36,879 nucleotides of DNA from Leptolyngbya sp. (GCA_003249025.1 QBMH01000024.1:1-36879); one strand, 5' to 3'. Positions 1 to 8,101 are shown, counted from the stretch's first letter. Translations and numbers: made by a program. The notes: generated by a model not told the origin, from the letters alone.

Positions 1-702
1 GTGGAGGAGTGGAGGGGTGGAGGAGTGGAGAGGCGAAAGAGTACGAGGTGTGGCGAGGAGGAGGTTGATGGTAGCGATCGCGGAGAGGGAAATGCCCAAA
101 ATGATCAGGCTCCAGAACCAAGCTTGATCGGTTGCACCAGCTTCTACGGCGGAGTAAATTGTTAGGGGGATGGTTTCTGTTTCGCCGGGAATATTGCCAG
201 CGATCATCAACGTTGCACCAAATTCCCCCAATCCTCGCGCAAAGGTGAGGGTTGCGCCTGCCAGTACTCCCGGTAGTGCCAGCGGTAAGCTAACCTGGCA
301 GAAAATGCGGAGTTCCGAAGCGCCCAAGGTTCTAGCGGCGTGGAGTAGATTGCTATCAATTTGCTCAAAGGCTCCTAGGGCAGTCCGATACATCAGCGGA
401 AAGGTGACGACGGTGGCAGCGATCGCGCCTGCATACCAGGTAAAAATAATTTCTACATTCAGCGATTGCAGCAGTTGTCCTGCCCAGCCATTGCTCCCAA
501 AAAACTGCAATAAGATGAATCCAACGACAGTGGGTGGCAATACCAAAGGAGAAATGAACAGCGTATCCAGCAGCGATCGCCATTTTCCCCGATAGCCCAA
601 TAATCCATAGGCAGCCGCAGTTCCCGTAAGAAAGGTGATCAGAGTTGCCACTGCCGAAACTTTCAACGAAATCCAAAGAGGCGAAAGGTCAAGAGTGATC
701 AT
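1..702 (-). CDS. modB: Molybdate ABC transporter permease ModB (3' end beyond window)
   Basis: Inner-membrane permease of the molybdate ABC importer, which would receive oxyanion from ModA. The frame starts at the ATG at 702 (MITLDLSPLWISLK) and stays open through 234 codons to the left edge, so the C-terminus is missing. It has several hydrophobic helices and the cytoplasmic EAA loop of binding-protein-dependent permeases (AARTLGASELRIF...LPLALPGVLAG), followed by GLGEFGATLMIAGNIPG, which is typical of ModB. It lies 79 nt downstream of modA on the same strand, so the two are probably co-transcribed. The last dozen codons are made by an octamer repeat (GTGGAGGA-like) and read as a Pro/Ser/His-rich tail (SPLHSSTPPLLH). 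Many cyanobacteria carry ModB fused to the ATPase ModC, so this tail could be an inter-domain linker, but the sequence ends before that can be seen. Family assignment is firm. Confidence 0.9.
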   Translation of the reverse strand, partial: MITLDLSPLWISLKVSAVATLITFLTGTAAAYGLLGYRGKWRSLLDTLFISPLVLPPTVVGFILLQFFGSNGWAGQLLQSLNVEIIFTWYAGAIAATVVTFPLMYRTALGAFEQIDSNLLHAARTLGASELRIFCQVSLPLALPGVLAGATLTFARGLGEFGATLMIAGNIPGETETIPLTIYSAVEAGATDQAWFWSLIILGISLSAIATINLLLATPRTLSPLHSSTPPLLH

Positions 703-781
703 GGACAATGAAATAGTGATAGATAAGAGGCGATAAGCAATAGATAAAATATATTAATTTAGGACAACTCAAATCTTAGAA

Positions 782-1576
782 TTAGCTGATTCCAAACCCA
801 TATTTTTGAAAGATTTTTTTTGATTTACTGCTTGACAAAAACTGAATAAAAGTACGTGCAGAGGTTTGATTTTTGCTACGTTTGACTACGGCGATCGGGT
901 AAGCAATTGGCGCATGTAAATTAGTCGGAATTACCTGGACGACTTTTACTTTGCTGGATGTTTTCGCATCGGTGGCATACACCAGACCTGCTTGCACATT
1001 GCCCGATTCGACAAATTGCAACACTTGACGCACATTATTTGCCAACACAAATTTAGGTTGCAATGAGTTCCATAATCCCTGCTTTTTCAAAGCCTCTGCG
1101 CTGTATTGTCCGGCTGGAACGCTGCGTGGATCACCGATCGCAATTCGTTTGACGCGAATATCTGTCAAGCTTTTGAGATTAGTAATTCCTGACGCTGTGT
1201 TAGGCACCAGGAGAACTAACCGATTGGTGAGCAAATTGCGACGGCTCGCTGGCTCAATCAAATTTTTCTGCTGCAAGGTATCCATCTGTTTCTCAGCCGC
1301 AGAAATAAAGATATCTGCTGGGGCACCATTTTCAATTTGCTGTTGCAATGCTCCAGAACTAGCAAAGTTATAGCGCAAGGTGACGGTTGGCTGAGTTTGG
1401 TTGTAGAGCGGGGCGATTTCCTGAAGAGCATCGGTTAAGCTGGCAGCAGCAGACACGACCAATCGAGAGTTAGTTTGTGCGATCGCCGGAGATTGATCAG
1501 CCCATCCCCTGCCCAAGATCAGCGAGATCGCTAGCACCATTCCAGCACTAAAAGCAAAACTGAGCCTTCGTTTCAT
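782..1576 (-). CDS. modA: Molybdate-binding periplasmic protein ModA
   Basis: Periplasmic substrate-binding protein that captures molybdate (possibly tungstate) for the ModB permease. It is 264 residues, the usual length. An N-terminal signal peptide (MKRRLSF...AISLILG) has a likely cleavage site near AIAQ at about residue 34. The mature protein opens with LVVSAAASLTDALQEIAP and continues with NFASSGALQQQIENGAP and ADIFISA, the hallmark ligand-binding segments of ModA. The ATG start is supported by an AGGAG ribosome site 7 nt upstream. It is first in transcription order ahead of modB. The product matters for molybdoenzymes such as nitrate reductase (family knowledge). No ModE-type operator was recognised in the upstream region shared with the divergent channel gene. 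Confidence 0.95.
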   Translation of the reverse strand: MKRRLSFAFSAGMVLAISLILGRGWADQSPAIAQTNSRLVVSAAASLTDALQEIAPLYNQTQPTVTLRYNFASSGALQQQIENGAPADIFISAAEKQMDTLQQKNLIEPASRRNLLTNRLVLLVPNTASGITNLKSLTDIRVKRIAIGDPRSVPAGQYSAEALKKQGLWNSLQPKFVLANNVRQVLQFVESGNVQAGLVYATDAKTSSKVKVVQVIPTNLHAPIAYPIAVVKRSKNQTSARTFIQFLSSSKSKKIFQKYGFGIS

Positions 1577-1793
1577 CGTTTTCTCCTCGCTTAGTTTTAT
1601 CTAGCCTACTTTGAGGCGGTTGCAGGTAAACAAAATACTAACAAGGTTGATTCGGTAGTAACGCATCATTTTCCAGAATGGTTCAGTCTCTCCCTATTTA
1701 TCGAGATATGTAATATTAGATACCCTCTCGAAATTGATGATTGCCCCATCATCTGTGGAAGAGGCTGTTTTTTGGGTTGCTGTAGGCGATTTC

Positions 1794-2861
1794 ATGCAAA
1801 GCTCACTAAAGCGAATGTTAATCGGTGGAGGCTTTTTTGGGAGCACTCTAGTTATCGCTGTCGTCGGCTATCGATTAGCTGGATGGAACTGGCTTGATTC
1901 CATTTATATGGTCATCATCACCATTTTTGGGGTCGGGTTTGGTGAAATAGGACCCATGACTCCCGCCCTGCGAATTTTCACAATGGCGGTCATTATTTCA
2001 GGCTGCACCTCAGTTGCCTACATTTTGGGCGGCTTTCTGCAAATGATTACCGAAGGCGAAATTAAACGAGTATTGGGAGTGAGACGGATGAAGCGCGAAA
2101 TTGATCTGCTAACAGACCACGTAATTATCTGTGGCTATGGTCGCATCGGGCAAATTTTAGCGCATCAGATGGAAGCCGCTCATCAGCCTTTCGTCTTGAT
2201 TGATAATGACGACCACCGGGTAGCACAAGCTGAGGGCAAAGGATTTTTGGTGCAGATGGGCAGCGCTGCGGATGAAAATATTTTAGAAGCCGCCGGAATT
2301 ATGCGAGCAAAATACCTGGCAACGGTTTTGCCCGATGATGCCATCAATGTGTTTATTACGCTCACCGCGCGGGGCTTACATCCTGAGCTAATCATTTTGG
2401 CACGAGGTGAGTATCCGTCAACAGAAAAGAAGCTATTGCAGGCAGGAGCCGATCGCGTCGTCTCTCCAGCGGCGATCGGGGCACTTCGCATGTCGCATAT
2501 GATTACGCATCCCGCTGCCATGGATTTTTTGGAGCAGAATGATGGACGCAGTAGCCTCAACGAATTACTGGCTCAAATTGATATCCAGGTTGAAGAACTG
2601 GCAATTTCTCCCGGCTCTAATCTGGCAGGGGCAACGGTAGGCAGTGTGCAAGTGCGTGGCAAAGGAACCTTTGTAGTGGTGGCACTTCGCAAAGCGGCTG
2701 GTTCAACCGTGATCCACCCCGACCAAGAATCTTTTCTAGAGGAAGGCGATACGCTCATCGTGATGGGGCATAAAGGCGATATTCCCAAGTTTGCACGCCA
2801 TCACGCGAGTAAGCGACAAATGCAGTATCGCGGAGCCAAGTTTTCACGACGGCAGAAATGA
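1794..2861 (+). CDS. Two-TM potassium channel with RCK (TrkA-N/TrkA-C) domains
   Basis: Inner-membrane K+ channel subunit with a cytoplasmic ligand-gated RCK module. Two hydrophobic helices (about residues 8-30 and 56-83) flank a pore loop whose selectivity filter reads TIFGVGFGE (residues 43-51). This corresponds to the TVGYGD filter of canonical channels, with Phe for Tyr and Glu for Asp. The RCK-N Rossmann fold starts with HVIICGYGRIGQ (about 109-120), and a TrkA-C domain follows at about 255-335. The ATG at 1794 gives MQSSLKRML directly before the first helix. An upstream in-frame ATG at 1737 would add 19 residues with no evident ribosome site, so the start is uncertain. The gene diverges from modA. 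The specific ligand (nucleotide, Ca2+) cannot be read from the sequence. Confidence 0.85.
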   Translation: MQSSLKRMLIGGGFFGSTLVIAVVGYRLAGWNWLDSIYMVIITIFGVGFGEIGPMTPALRIFTMAVIISGCTSVAYILGGFLQMITEGEIKRVLGVRRMKREIDLLTDHVIICGYGRIGQILAHQMEAAHQPFVLIDNDDHRVAQAEGKGFLVQMGSAADENILEAAGIMRAKYLATVLPDDAINVFITLTARGLHPELIILARGEYPSTEKKLLQAGADRVVSPAAIGALRMSHMITHPAAMDFLEQNDGRSSLNELLAQIDIQVEELAISPGSNLAGATVGSVQVRGKGTFVVVALRKAAGSTVIHPDQESFLEEGDTLIVMGHKGDIPKFARHHASKRQMQYRGAKFSRRQK

Positions 2862-2905
2862 TGTCGAACTCCCGGTGGACACCAACAAGCCCGGACTTCG
2901 TCGGA

Positions 2906-3148
2906 TTAGGTGTAATCGAATTGCTCAACTTGAGCCACATTCCACACCGCATCACGCAAAAAGTGATGCAAGCTTTGTCCATTTTTCAGACCGTTGAGTT
3001 TGGCAATTTCCGGCAGCGTTTTGCGTGGCAGTGGACTCACAATGCCCAAGTGCAAGCATTCATAAAACCGCACATCTGAGAACACCGAGCGATAAAGCAG
3101 ACAATACTCGTCAATGAAGCTGACTGTAGCAATCGGCGGACGTAACAT
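2906..3148 (-). pseudogene. IS4/IS701-like transposase N-terminal fragment
   Basis: An 80-codon open frame from the ATG at 3148 resembles only the N-terminus of cyanobacterial DDE transposases of the IS4/IS701 type. It has the pattern FIDEYCLLYRSVFSDVR, then LPRKTLPEIAKLNGL and QSLHHFLRDAVWNV. Complete proteins of this group are several hundred residues and carry the catalytic DDE residues further on. Here the frame stops at 2906 and no DDE region follows. The fragment sits immediately downstream of the potassium channel gene, in the opposite orientation. I infer a relic of an insertion sequence whose remainder has been lost. The IS family assignment is from recalled pattern similarity and is moderate. 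Confidence 0.55.
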
Positions 3149-3574
3149 GATCTCAACCTGAACACAGCGACTTTCAGCTTATTTTGTCACTAAAGTAACA
3201 AATAAGGGATCACCAAAAAAGTTGTTAAGAATTCCGTAATTCCTTTAATTCCCCTGTAGGTATAGCCAGATAGGAAACTGTCACCAAATGTAATACCCGG
3301 ACCTATCTGGAAGTGGTTTGATAAATTTATAAAGATTTTTCGCTCCACGCCTCATCCAAATCGCCGGTTTTCCCTTTACTTGCTCTCGTTAGAAGTCGCT
3401 CTGCGCTCTCCAACAGGATGAGTCATCAGGATGAAGACTAACGATTTGGCGATCTGTATAGTTGAGTCAATCAGCAATTGTGAGGCGATCGCATAATCCC
3501 TTCAAAGTTGCCCGATGACTCTATAGAATCCGCTACACAAACTAAATGTTTTCCCTGGGTGAATGGAGGAAGTT
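3149..3574. other. Intergenic region with one inverted repeat
   Basis: About 425 bases without a supportable gene, between the transposase remnant and the secreted-protein gene. It contains the 9-bp inverted repeat annotated at 3266-3310 and the short duplicated word CAGGATGA near 3414-3437. An AT-rich imperfect palindrome lies near 3180-3207. The promoter of the downstream gene should lie here, but I could not define it. Confidence 0.5.
3266..3310. repeat. 9-bp perfect inverted repeat
   Basis: CCAGATAGG (3266-3274) and CCTATCTGG (3302-3310) are perfect reverse complements separated by 27 nt. Matching does not extend inward or outward. The spacing suits an operator or a remnant of mobile-element ends better than a tight RNA hairpin. 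Confidence 0.4.
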
Positions 3575-4099
3575 ATGCAAAAGTCCCTAAAAACGTCTAT
3601 TTCTAAAAGGTTTGCCCTAGCTAGCCGCGTTGCTATCGCGCTTATAGGAACCTCTATCACTCTAAGTGCTGCATTTGAAGCTCAAGCTGCTTACAGTAAG
3701 CCAGTTGCCCAAACACCTGCTGTACCAAACGCTACATTGCCTGACGGTGTTTATTTATATGGTCAAGTTCCCAAGGCTAACGAATTGGGTAAAGGGTATT
3801 TTGTATTTGAAAATAAAGCTGGAAAGGTTGTAGGTGCCCTATACATGCCTAGCTCCTCCTTCGATTGTGCAGCAGGTGAGTTTAAAGCGGATCAACTTGC
3901 ATTGATGGTGACGGATAGCTACGATCGCACTGCCAATCCGTTTGAAATTGCGCTTGATCGTACTTCAACCGTAGCTAGTAATGGCAATCCATCTTTAAGA
4001 TTAGGGCTGCAAGGCTTTCATAAGCTAAATGCTGTGAGCAAAAATGATTTACGCCTTTTGAATGTCTGCAAAGTGGATCATCAACAAGCCCAAAAGTAG
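3575..4099 (+). CDS. Exported protein of unknown function
   Basis: A 174-residue protein I do not recognise. The ATG at 3575 is chosen because GGAGGA ends 4 nt before it. An ATG at 3563 overlaps that ribosome site and is less likely. The N-terminus is a signal peptide: basic MQKSLKTSISKRF, a hydrophobic core (VAIALIGTSITLSAA) and a probable cleavage after AQA near residue 37. The mature part has PDGVYLYGQVPKANELGKGY, a segment of aromatic and glycine residues, and two cysteines (in SFDCAAGEF and LNVCKVD) that could form a disulphide. It ends QQAQK. An extracytoplasmic location is inferred. No catalytic motif was seen. A strong hairpin lies 34 nt downstream. Confidence 0.75.
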   Translation: MQKSLKTSISKRFALASRVAIALIGTSITLSAAFEAQAAYSKPVAQTPAVPNATLPDGVYLYGQVPKANELGKGYFVFENKAGKVVGALYMPSSSFDCAAGEFKADQLALMVTDSYDRTANPFEIALDRTSTVASNGNPSLRLGLQGFHKLNAVSKNDLRLLNVCKVDHQQAQK

Positions 4100-4132
4100 G
4101 ATATTGGCTGAACAATAAGCATGAAGCCGACC

Positions 4133-4168
4133 CAAATCAGCCCTCTCCCGCAGGAGAGGGCTGATTTG
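4133..4168. terminator. 16-bp perfect hairpin between convergent genes
   Basis: Perfect inverted repeat with arms at 4133-4148 and 4153-4168 and a 4-nt CGCA loop; the core is CCCTCTCC/GGAGAGGG. It lies between the convergent ends of the exported-protein gene and the antiporter gene. There is no T-tract on either side, so a classical intrinsic terminator is not proven. It may act as a bidirectional transcription barrier or 3'-end stabiliser, or be a copy of a dispersed palindromic repeat. Confidence 0.6.
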
Positions 4169-4197
4169 TACATCCCGTCAAGCAGGCTAACCGAAAG

Positions 4198-5316
4198 TCA
4201 GACCGCACTCTCTAGCACGGGATGAAAATAGAACGCTAAACATAAAATCACATAGGCTGCTAGCAGTAAAGTTCCTTCCAACCAGTTCGATTTGCCATCA
4301 GAACTAATCGAATTAGTGATTAGAACTGCCACTGCCACCGCCACCAATTCAAACGGGTTAAAGTCTAGATCCATTGGCTTGTCCAGCCACCAACCAGCGA
4401 GTACCAGCACAGGCGCAACAAACAGCGCAATTTGCAGGCTGGAACCAACCGCCACGGAAACCGCCAGATCCATCTTATTTTTCATGGCAACCGTCACTGC
4501 TGTCGCATGTTCTGCTGCATTTCCCACAATTGGCAGTAAAATCACACCCGTGAACAGTGCTGTTAAGCCTAATTTAGACGTAGCTTCTTCCAGTGTGGCG
4601 ACTAGGAGTTCTGATTCCACTGCCACCAACACGGTTGCAACGAGCAGAATTCCTATCCAAAGCCGTAGATTGGGCTTTTCGGTGGGATGTTCAGGCACAA
4701 GATTGGATTCTGCCATGATTTTAATCTCTTCTTCGGCAACGCCCACATCATAGAGATAGGCATGAGTTTTCATGGAGAACAACAGCGTTAATCCATAGAC
4801 TCCAATCAGAACGATCGCCACGGCAACAGAAAGATTCTGCATAGTGGAAAAGGAAATGCCGGGAGAGGTATAGTTCATGGCGGTCGGAAGCAGCATGGCA
4901 ATCACTGCCAGGTTCATGGATGACGCATTCATGCGAGCAATAACGGGCTGAAATTCTTGCTCTTTGTATCGCAACCCGCCCAGAAACATTGACAATCCCA
5001 TAACCAGCAGCAGGTTACCAATAATTGAGCCTGTCAAACTCGCTTTGACAACCTCAATCAAGCCTGCGTTTAGGGCTACCAAGGCAATGATTAATTCAGT
5101 GGCATTGCCAAAGGTCGCGTTAAGCAATCCGCCCAGGGTGGGTCCAACCACGACAGCGATTTCTTCAGTCGCAGTACCCATCCAAGCGGCAAGGGGCAAG
5201 ATGGCGATCGCGGCAGTGATGAAAACCACCACTGATCCCCAATCCTGTAATTTTGCGGCAATAGAAACCGGAATGAAGGCTAACAGCCCGTAAAAGACAG
5301 CGTTTTTAATAGACAT
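4198..5316 (-). CDS. cax: Calcium/proton antiporter (CaCA family, Cax type)
   Basis: Inner-membrane cation/proton exchanger expected to expel Ca2+ using the proton gradient. It is 372 residues with about eleven hydrophobic helices. The two diagnostic alpha repeats are visible. The first is GLLNATFGNATELIIALVAL (about residues 62-81). The second is ILLPIVGNAAEHATAV near residue 265, followed by AVSVAVGSSLQIALFVAPV. An acidic loop (VAEEEIKIMAESN) separates the two halves, as in Cax proteins. The length and motifs are complete, so the gene looks intact. It is transcribed convergently with the exported-protein gene. Metal specificity cannot be decided from motifs alone. Confidence 0.92.
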   Translation of the reverse strand: MSIKNAVFYGLLAFIPVSIAAKLQDWGSVVVFITAAIAILPLAAWMGTATEEIAVVVGPTLGGLLNATFGNATELIIALVALNAGLIEVVKASLTGSIIGNLLLVMGLSMFLGGLRYKEQEFQPVIARMNASSMNLAVIAMLLPTAMNYTSPGISFSTMQNLSVAVAIVLIGVYGLTLLFSMKTHAYLYDVGVAEEEIKIMAESNLVPEHPTEKPNLRLWIGILLVATVLVAVESELLVATLEEATSKLGLTALFTGVILLPIVGNAAEHATAVTVAMKNKMDLAVSVAVGSSLQIALFVAPVLVLAGWWLDKPMDLDFNPFELVAVAVAVLITNSISSDGKSNWLEGTLLLAAYVILCLAFYFHPVLESAV

Positions 5317-5512
5317 CGTAGATTCAGGCGTTCAAACTTTGAGTCAGCGTAGGTGAAAGATGATTAAAGCAGGCGGATTATAAAAAATATTTCGCACACT
5401 TTACGAATCAAATCATTCATATCCACTGTACGCCCGAAAGATCCTATGCCCAAGAAATATGCAATCGCGCCTTGCAAGCTAAACCAATTTAAAAAGTCAT
5501 ACCAATATAAAG
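5317..5512. other. Upstream region of the antiporter gene
   Basis: About 200 AT-rich bases between the antiporter start and the inverted-repeat element. No gene, terminator or clear promoter could be supported. Confidence 0.3.
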
Positions 5513-5779
5513 AGTACTGGGTAGTGCCCTAAAGGTAAGGATGCTTGAAACTCCATGTCAGCATCAATTTCATCGATTTACTGCCCCGTGAAAAGATGCC
5601 AGTATCTGCCCATGAGATCGCCCAGAGTGCCGATTATTTCGTTCATGTCTTGGCTTTGTAGCTGCAAAGGCATGAAAAAAGCCAGGATACTTCAGGTCTG
5701 CAAGGTTGACCCTAAGCTCTGAAAGCTTTACATGAAAGGAGTTATGTCCATCCTTACCTAAATAGGACTACCGAGTACT
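5513..5779. mobile_element. MITE-like element bounded by 31-bp imperfect inverted repeats
   Basis: The segment begins at 5513 (AGTACTGGGTAGT...) and ends at 5779 with the reverse complement. The 31-bp ends match at about 25 positions, including 11 perfect inner bases (AGGTAAGGATG at 5533-5543 versus CATCCTTACCT at 5749-5759) and a perfect outermost AGTACT. The 267-bp interior has no sustained open frame on either strand. Short size, terminal inverted repeats and no coding capacity fit a non-autonomous miniature inverted-repeat transposable element or a deleted IS. No unambiguous target-site duplication was seen. It lies in a region with other decayed genes. Confidence 0.55.
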
Positions 5780-5898
5780 GAACTGCTAACGGTTAGTGGC
5801 TGGTGGCTAAGGGCTGATTTCGGCTTCATCATCAACCACGCTTCAACTAATTCCATAGAGTAGATGGATCACCACAATGCTGAGGGCTTGGATCCAGT

Positions 5899-5975
5899 CC
5901 TTTCTGCCCGCGTCTCTCCCGTTCTCCCCGTCTCCCCCTGCCCTTGCCTGCCCTCATCCTTCACTTCCACCCATT
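5899..5975. repeat. Pyrimidine-rich degenerate tandem repeat
   Basis: A CT-rich tract with recurring CTCCC/CCCGT/CCCCTGCC words, ending in CACTTCCACCCATTCTACC. It resembles the C-rich strand of the octamer repeats at the left edge and at 19.33-19.37 kb, so it is probably the same class of short tandemly repeated repetitive sequence. Confidence 0.5.
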
Positions 5976-6114
5976 CTACCAATCCACCCTAGTTGGCAAA
6001 AGCGATTGATCCGCCCTTTCTGACATCCAAATCAGCCACCGCAGAAAAGCGTTCTGTTGATACAACCATTGCCAAACAGGATGATTGGCGCATACGATTC
6101 TGCCTAACAAAATG
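5976..6114 (-). pseudogene. Unassigned coding remnant
   Basis: A minus-strand frame with coding character reads LLGRIVCANHPVWQWLY, then FLRWLIWMSERADQSLLP, and stops at 5976. It has no start codon of its own. It follows, in the same orientation, the glycosyltransferase fragments and probably belongs to the same decayed region. I could not assign a family. Confidence 0.3.
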
Positions 6115-6123
6115 CAACACGAG

Positions 6124-6299
6124 CTAATGTCTTGCTAAGGGGTGAAAATTCAGTGGGATCAAAGCCGCAGGGAATAAGGGTAAATTTTGCACGATCTACG
6201 TGATCAAAATCAGTCAGATCAATCTCGTATTGCGGACATTCTGTTAATGATGTGATCAGCAGCAGCAATTACGCGATCCTCAATTGCAAACTGTTCATC
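6124..6299 (-). pseudogene. Glycosyltransferase family 4 fragment (frameshifted)
   Basis: Two adjacent frames give DEQFAIEDRVIAAADHII, then, after a one-base frameshift near 6245, PQYEIDLTDF and RAKFTLIPCGFDPTEFHPL. This is the mid-protein pattern of GT4 (GT-B fold) enzymes, where IPCGFDP(T)EFHP precedes the donor-binding domain. The nucleotide-sugar-binding C-terminal domain is absent and a stop follows at 6124. It abuts the GT9 fragment in the same orientation, so two glycosyltransferase genes appear to have been shortened and joined by deletions. It is not expected to make an active enzyme. Confidence 0.55.
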
Positions 6300-6665
6300 A
6301 GGAAACTCATCTGCTTGCCCTTGATGTAATCGGCTGCAAAGTTTTTAGGAGACCAACATCGTGTTGCCACACTCGCATCGAGATGAATACGGATGTGATC
6401 CCACAGGAGCTTATCTTGCACGGTTTTGATGTTCCATAGTGCTTCACGATCAGCCTCAAACAGTGGAAACTCTAAGTTCTCGCCTTGAGCAGGAAACCCC
6501 AAAAATGTTAGCCGTTTCAAATAGCGGCGGATCTCTGATTCGTGGGGCAGATAGGGCAAGAAGCGATCGCAGGGCTGGAATCACACACAGCATATCTCCC
6601 AACCCTGATAACGCTCTTAAAACTGTAACCCGTTGAGGTATCCGCTTTTCGAGCGGACTAATCAA
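6269..6665 (-). pseudogene. Glycosyltransferase family 9 (heptosyltransferase-like) remnant
   Basis: The 5' part reads RVTVLRALSGLGDMLCVIPALRSLLA, the N-terminal Rossmann strand and loop of GT9 proteins. Near 6560 the coding frame shifts and continues as HESEIRRYLKRLTFLGFPAQG and LDASVATRCWSPKNFAA, which belong to the middle and the donor-binding start of the same family. The roughly 70 or more residues normally between these parts are missing, and the C-terminal half after NFAA is gone. An internal deletion, a frameshift and a truncation are therefore all visible. The first codons overlap the stop of the DUF2231 gene by a few bases. Intact relatives transfer sugars in cell-envelope glycan synthesis; this copy should be dead. 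Confidence 0.65.
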
Positions 6666-7183
6666 GATTCATGGCGGCTACTGTAGCCAATCACGGCGAT
6701 TTTATGTCGATAAACCAGTTCAGCACCAAACCATCCTGTGATTGCTAACAGTGTCGCCACAACGGTCGAGAGAATCAACCCAATCGGCACGATCGCTCCT
6801 TCGACGTTATTCCACCGCAGCGCCCAGTTGACAAGGGTTAAAGCCATTGCCGCAACATTGCCAGCCATATGAATCCAGCCAGCACTGTGCTTTTTAACGC
6901 GATCAATCTTGATAAAGTCCATCATGCCAGTGAAGGCTGCCAGTAATCCTGCAACAAAGCCTGAACCAATTAACCACAAAGAAGCTCTTGCCCAGAAGGG
7001 ATCTTGAGTAAACCAATAGCCAAGATCGCTAGCAAAAGCTCCAGTTAAAAATGCGATCGGAAAGGTGACAATTAAAGGATGCAGCGGATGACCCGCGATC
7101 GCCACTGTGCTAGGAATGCCACTATCACGATATTCGCGCTCATCACTTTCAATAAAGGGTGGAATGTTGGGAGTTTGTGTCAT
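6662..7183 (-). CDS. DUF2231 membrane protein
   Basis: A 173-residue integral membrane protein. The ATG at 7183 is preceded by AGGAG at 8 nt. Four hydrophobic helices are visible. The second half of the first loop has the family signature GHPLHPLIVTFPIAF at about residues 31-45, and a second conserved block, GMMDFIKI, lies near the centre. This matches the DUF2231 family of small membrane proteins, sometimes associated with haem or redox proteins; no function is established here. It stops where the decayed GT9 gene begins, and nothing in the neighbourhood points to a partner. Confidence 0.8.
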   Translation of the reverse strand: MTQTPNIPPFIESDEREYRDSGIPSTVAIAGHPLHPLIVTFPIAFLTGAFASDLGYWFTQDPFWARASLWLIGSGFVAGLLAAFTGMMDFIKIDRVKKHSAGWIHMAGNVAAMALTLVNWALRWNNVEGAIVPIGLILSTVVATLLAITGWFGAELVYRHKIAVIGYSSRHES

Positions 7184-7723
7184 GGTTTTTTCTCCTGAAG
7201 ATTAGTGATAAAAGTATGGGGAAATATTCAGTGTGTCCTGATTGACTATCGAATTTTGCTAGTTGCTACATCAATTCTGAATTTCCCTCGTATAGGTTAC
7301 GCTTACACTTCTCAATTACCTCAATTCATGAGCCGATAGAATAGGTTGTGAGTGCTTGTAATTCGTATCTATAATCCAGTAGAGATGAGCCAAGAATCAA
7401 TCTATCCAAAGAAAGATAGATAGATAGATAGATACCTGGCAAGTTGATATAGAAACAGGTTGAGAATCGTTTCTAAGGAAACACAATTTCAAGAATGGGC
7501 CAATATCTAAATCCGCTTGAAGATTAGGTATGATCGGCTGCTGAAGGCTCTGGAAAGAAGCTAGAGGGCAGCTTAACAGATGTAAGTGAGCCAAGAAGCA
7601 AGCCAAAACATCATTAATGCTTTTTCACCTTCAAGCTATAACTTTGGTTAGAGGGATAGTTGTTTTTTTATCGATAGGCTTGGATTTATGTTCAAAAATT
7701 CCAGGTAATTAAGGAGTATTGTC
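7184..7723. other. Intergenic region, 540 bases
   Basis: It separates the divergent DUF2231 gene and the small exported-protein gene. Apart from the AGAT microsatellite at 7414-7434 I see no gene, strong hairpin or recognisable operator. Confidence 0.4.
7414..7434 (+). repeat. AGAT tetranucleotide microsatellite
   Basis: Five perfect AGAT units plus one base, in an intergenic region. Such a tract can change length by slippage, but it lies about 290 bases before the nearest downstream start, so a phase-variation role is not obvious. Confidence 0.8.
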
Positions 7724-8101
7724 ATGATGACTTTGTATTCTAATGCGATCGCCTATCTTCGTTCTCTCGCGAAAAGACTTCAGATTCAGCAATATCTTGC
7801 ATTTGCTTTAGTTGGTTTTTTACTACTGACAACCAATGCAAATGCCGCCCCTCATAACGACGCTCTGGCAGCAAAAGTGCGGGAGAGGATAGAACAAACT
7901 GATCAGGCAGACAGACCAAAAACCACGGGTGAGTGGAATCGCGAAGCCCAAGAAACCGAAGGGAATCCGGGCAAACGCCTAGGAAGAATTGCCAAGGAAT
8001 CTGGAGAAGCCTTTAAACAGTTTGGCTCTGGTTACGTGAAGGGCGCTCAAGAAACGGCTAGTGATGTGCAAGGTGGTGCAGCACGAGCAATTCACGAGTA
8101 G
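7724..8101 (+). CDS. Small exported or membrane-anchored protein of unknown function
   Basis: A 125-residue protein. The ATG at 7724 has AAGGAG 7 nt upstream; a second ATG follows directly at 7727. A basic N-terminus (RSLAKRLQIQ) precedes a hydrophobic stretch (LAFALVGFLLLTTNANA) with a plausible signal-peptidase site after ANA or AA near residue 42. The mature part is short, hydrophilic and predicted helical. It is rich in Glu, Lys and Gln, with AAKVRERIEQTDQADRPKT, then GNPGKRLGRIAKESGEAFKQ and a Gly/Ala-rich end. It lacks cysteines and enzymatic motifs. It is reminiscent of small stress-associated amphipathic proteins, but I do not recognise a named family. Confidence 0.7.
   Translation: MMTLYSNAIAYLRSLAKRLQIQQYLAFALVGFLLLTTNANAAPHNDALAAKVRERIEQTDQADRPKTTGEWNREAQETEGNPGKRLGRIAKESGEAFKQFGSGYVKGAQETASDVQGGAARAIHE

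Noticed and set aside
1-33. Possible CRISPR-like array at the left edge
   Set aside because: Units are 8 nt with no spacers; it is a simple tandem repeat.
365-676. 103-codon minus-strand frame at the left end
   Set aside because: It is an alternate frame inside the real modB frame, which is open to the edge and has clear permease motifs.
7414-7434. AGAT microsatellite as a phase-variation switch
   Set aside because: It is too far from either flanking start codon to alter a reading frame or promoter spacing in an obvious way.
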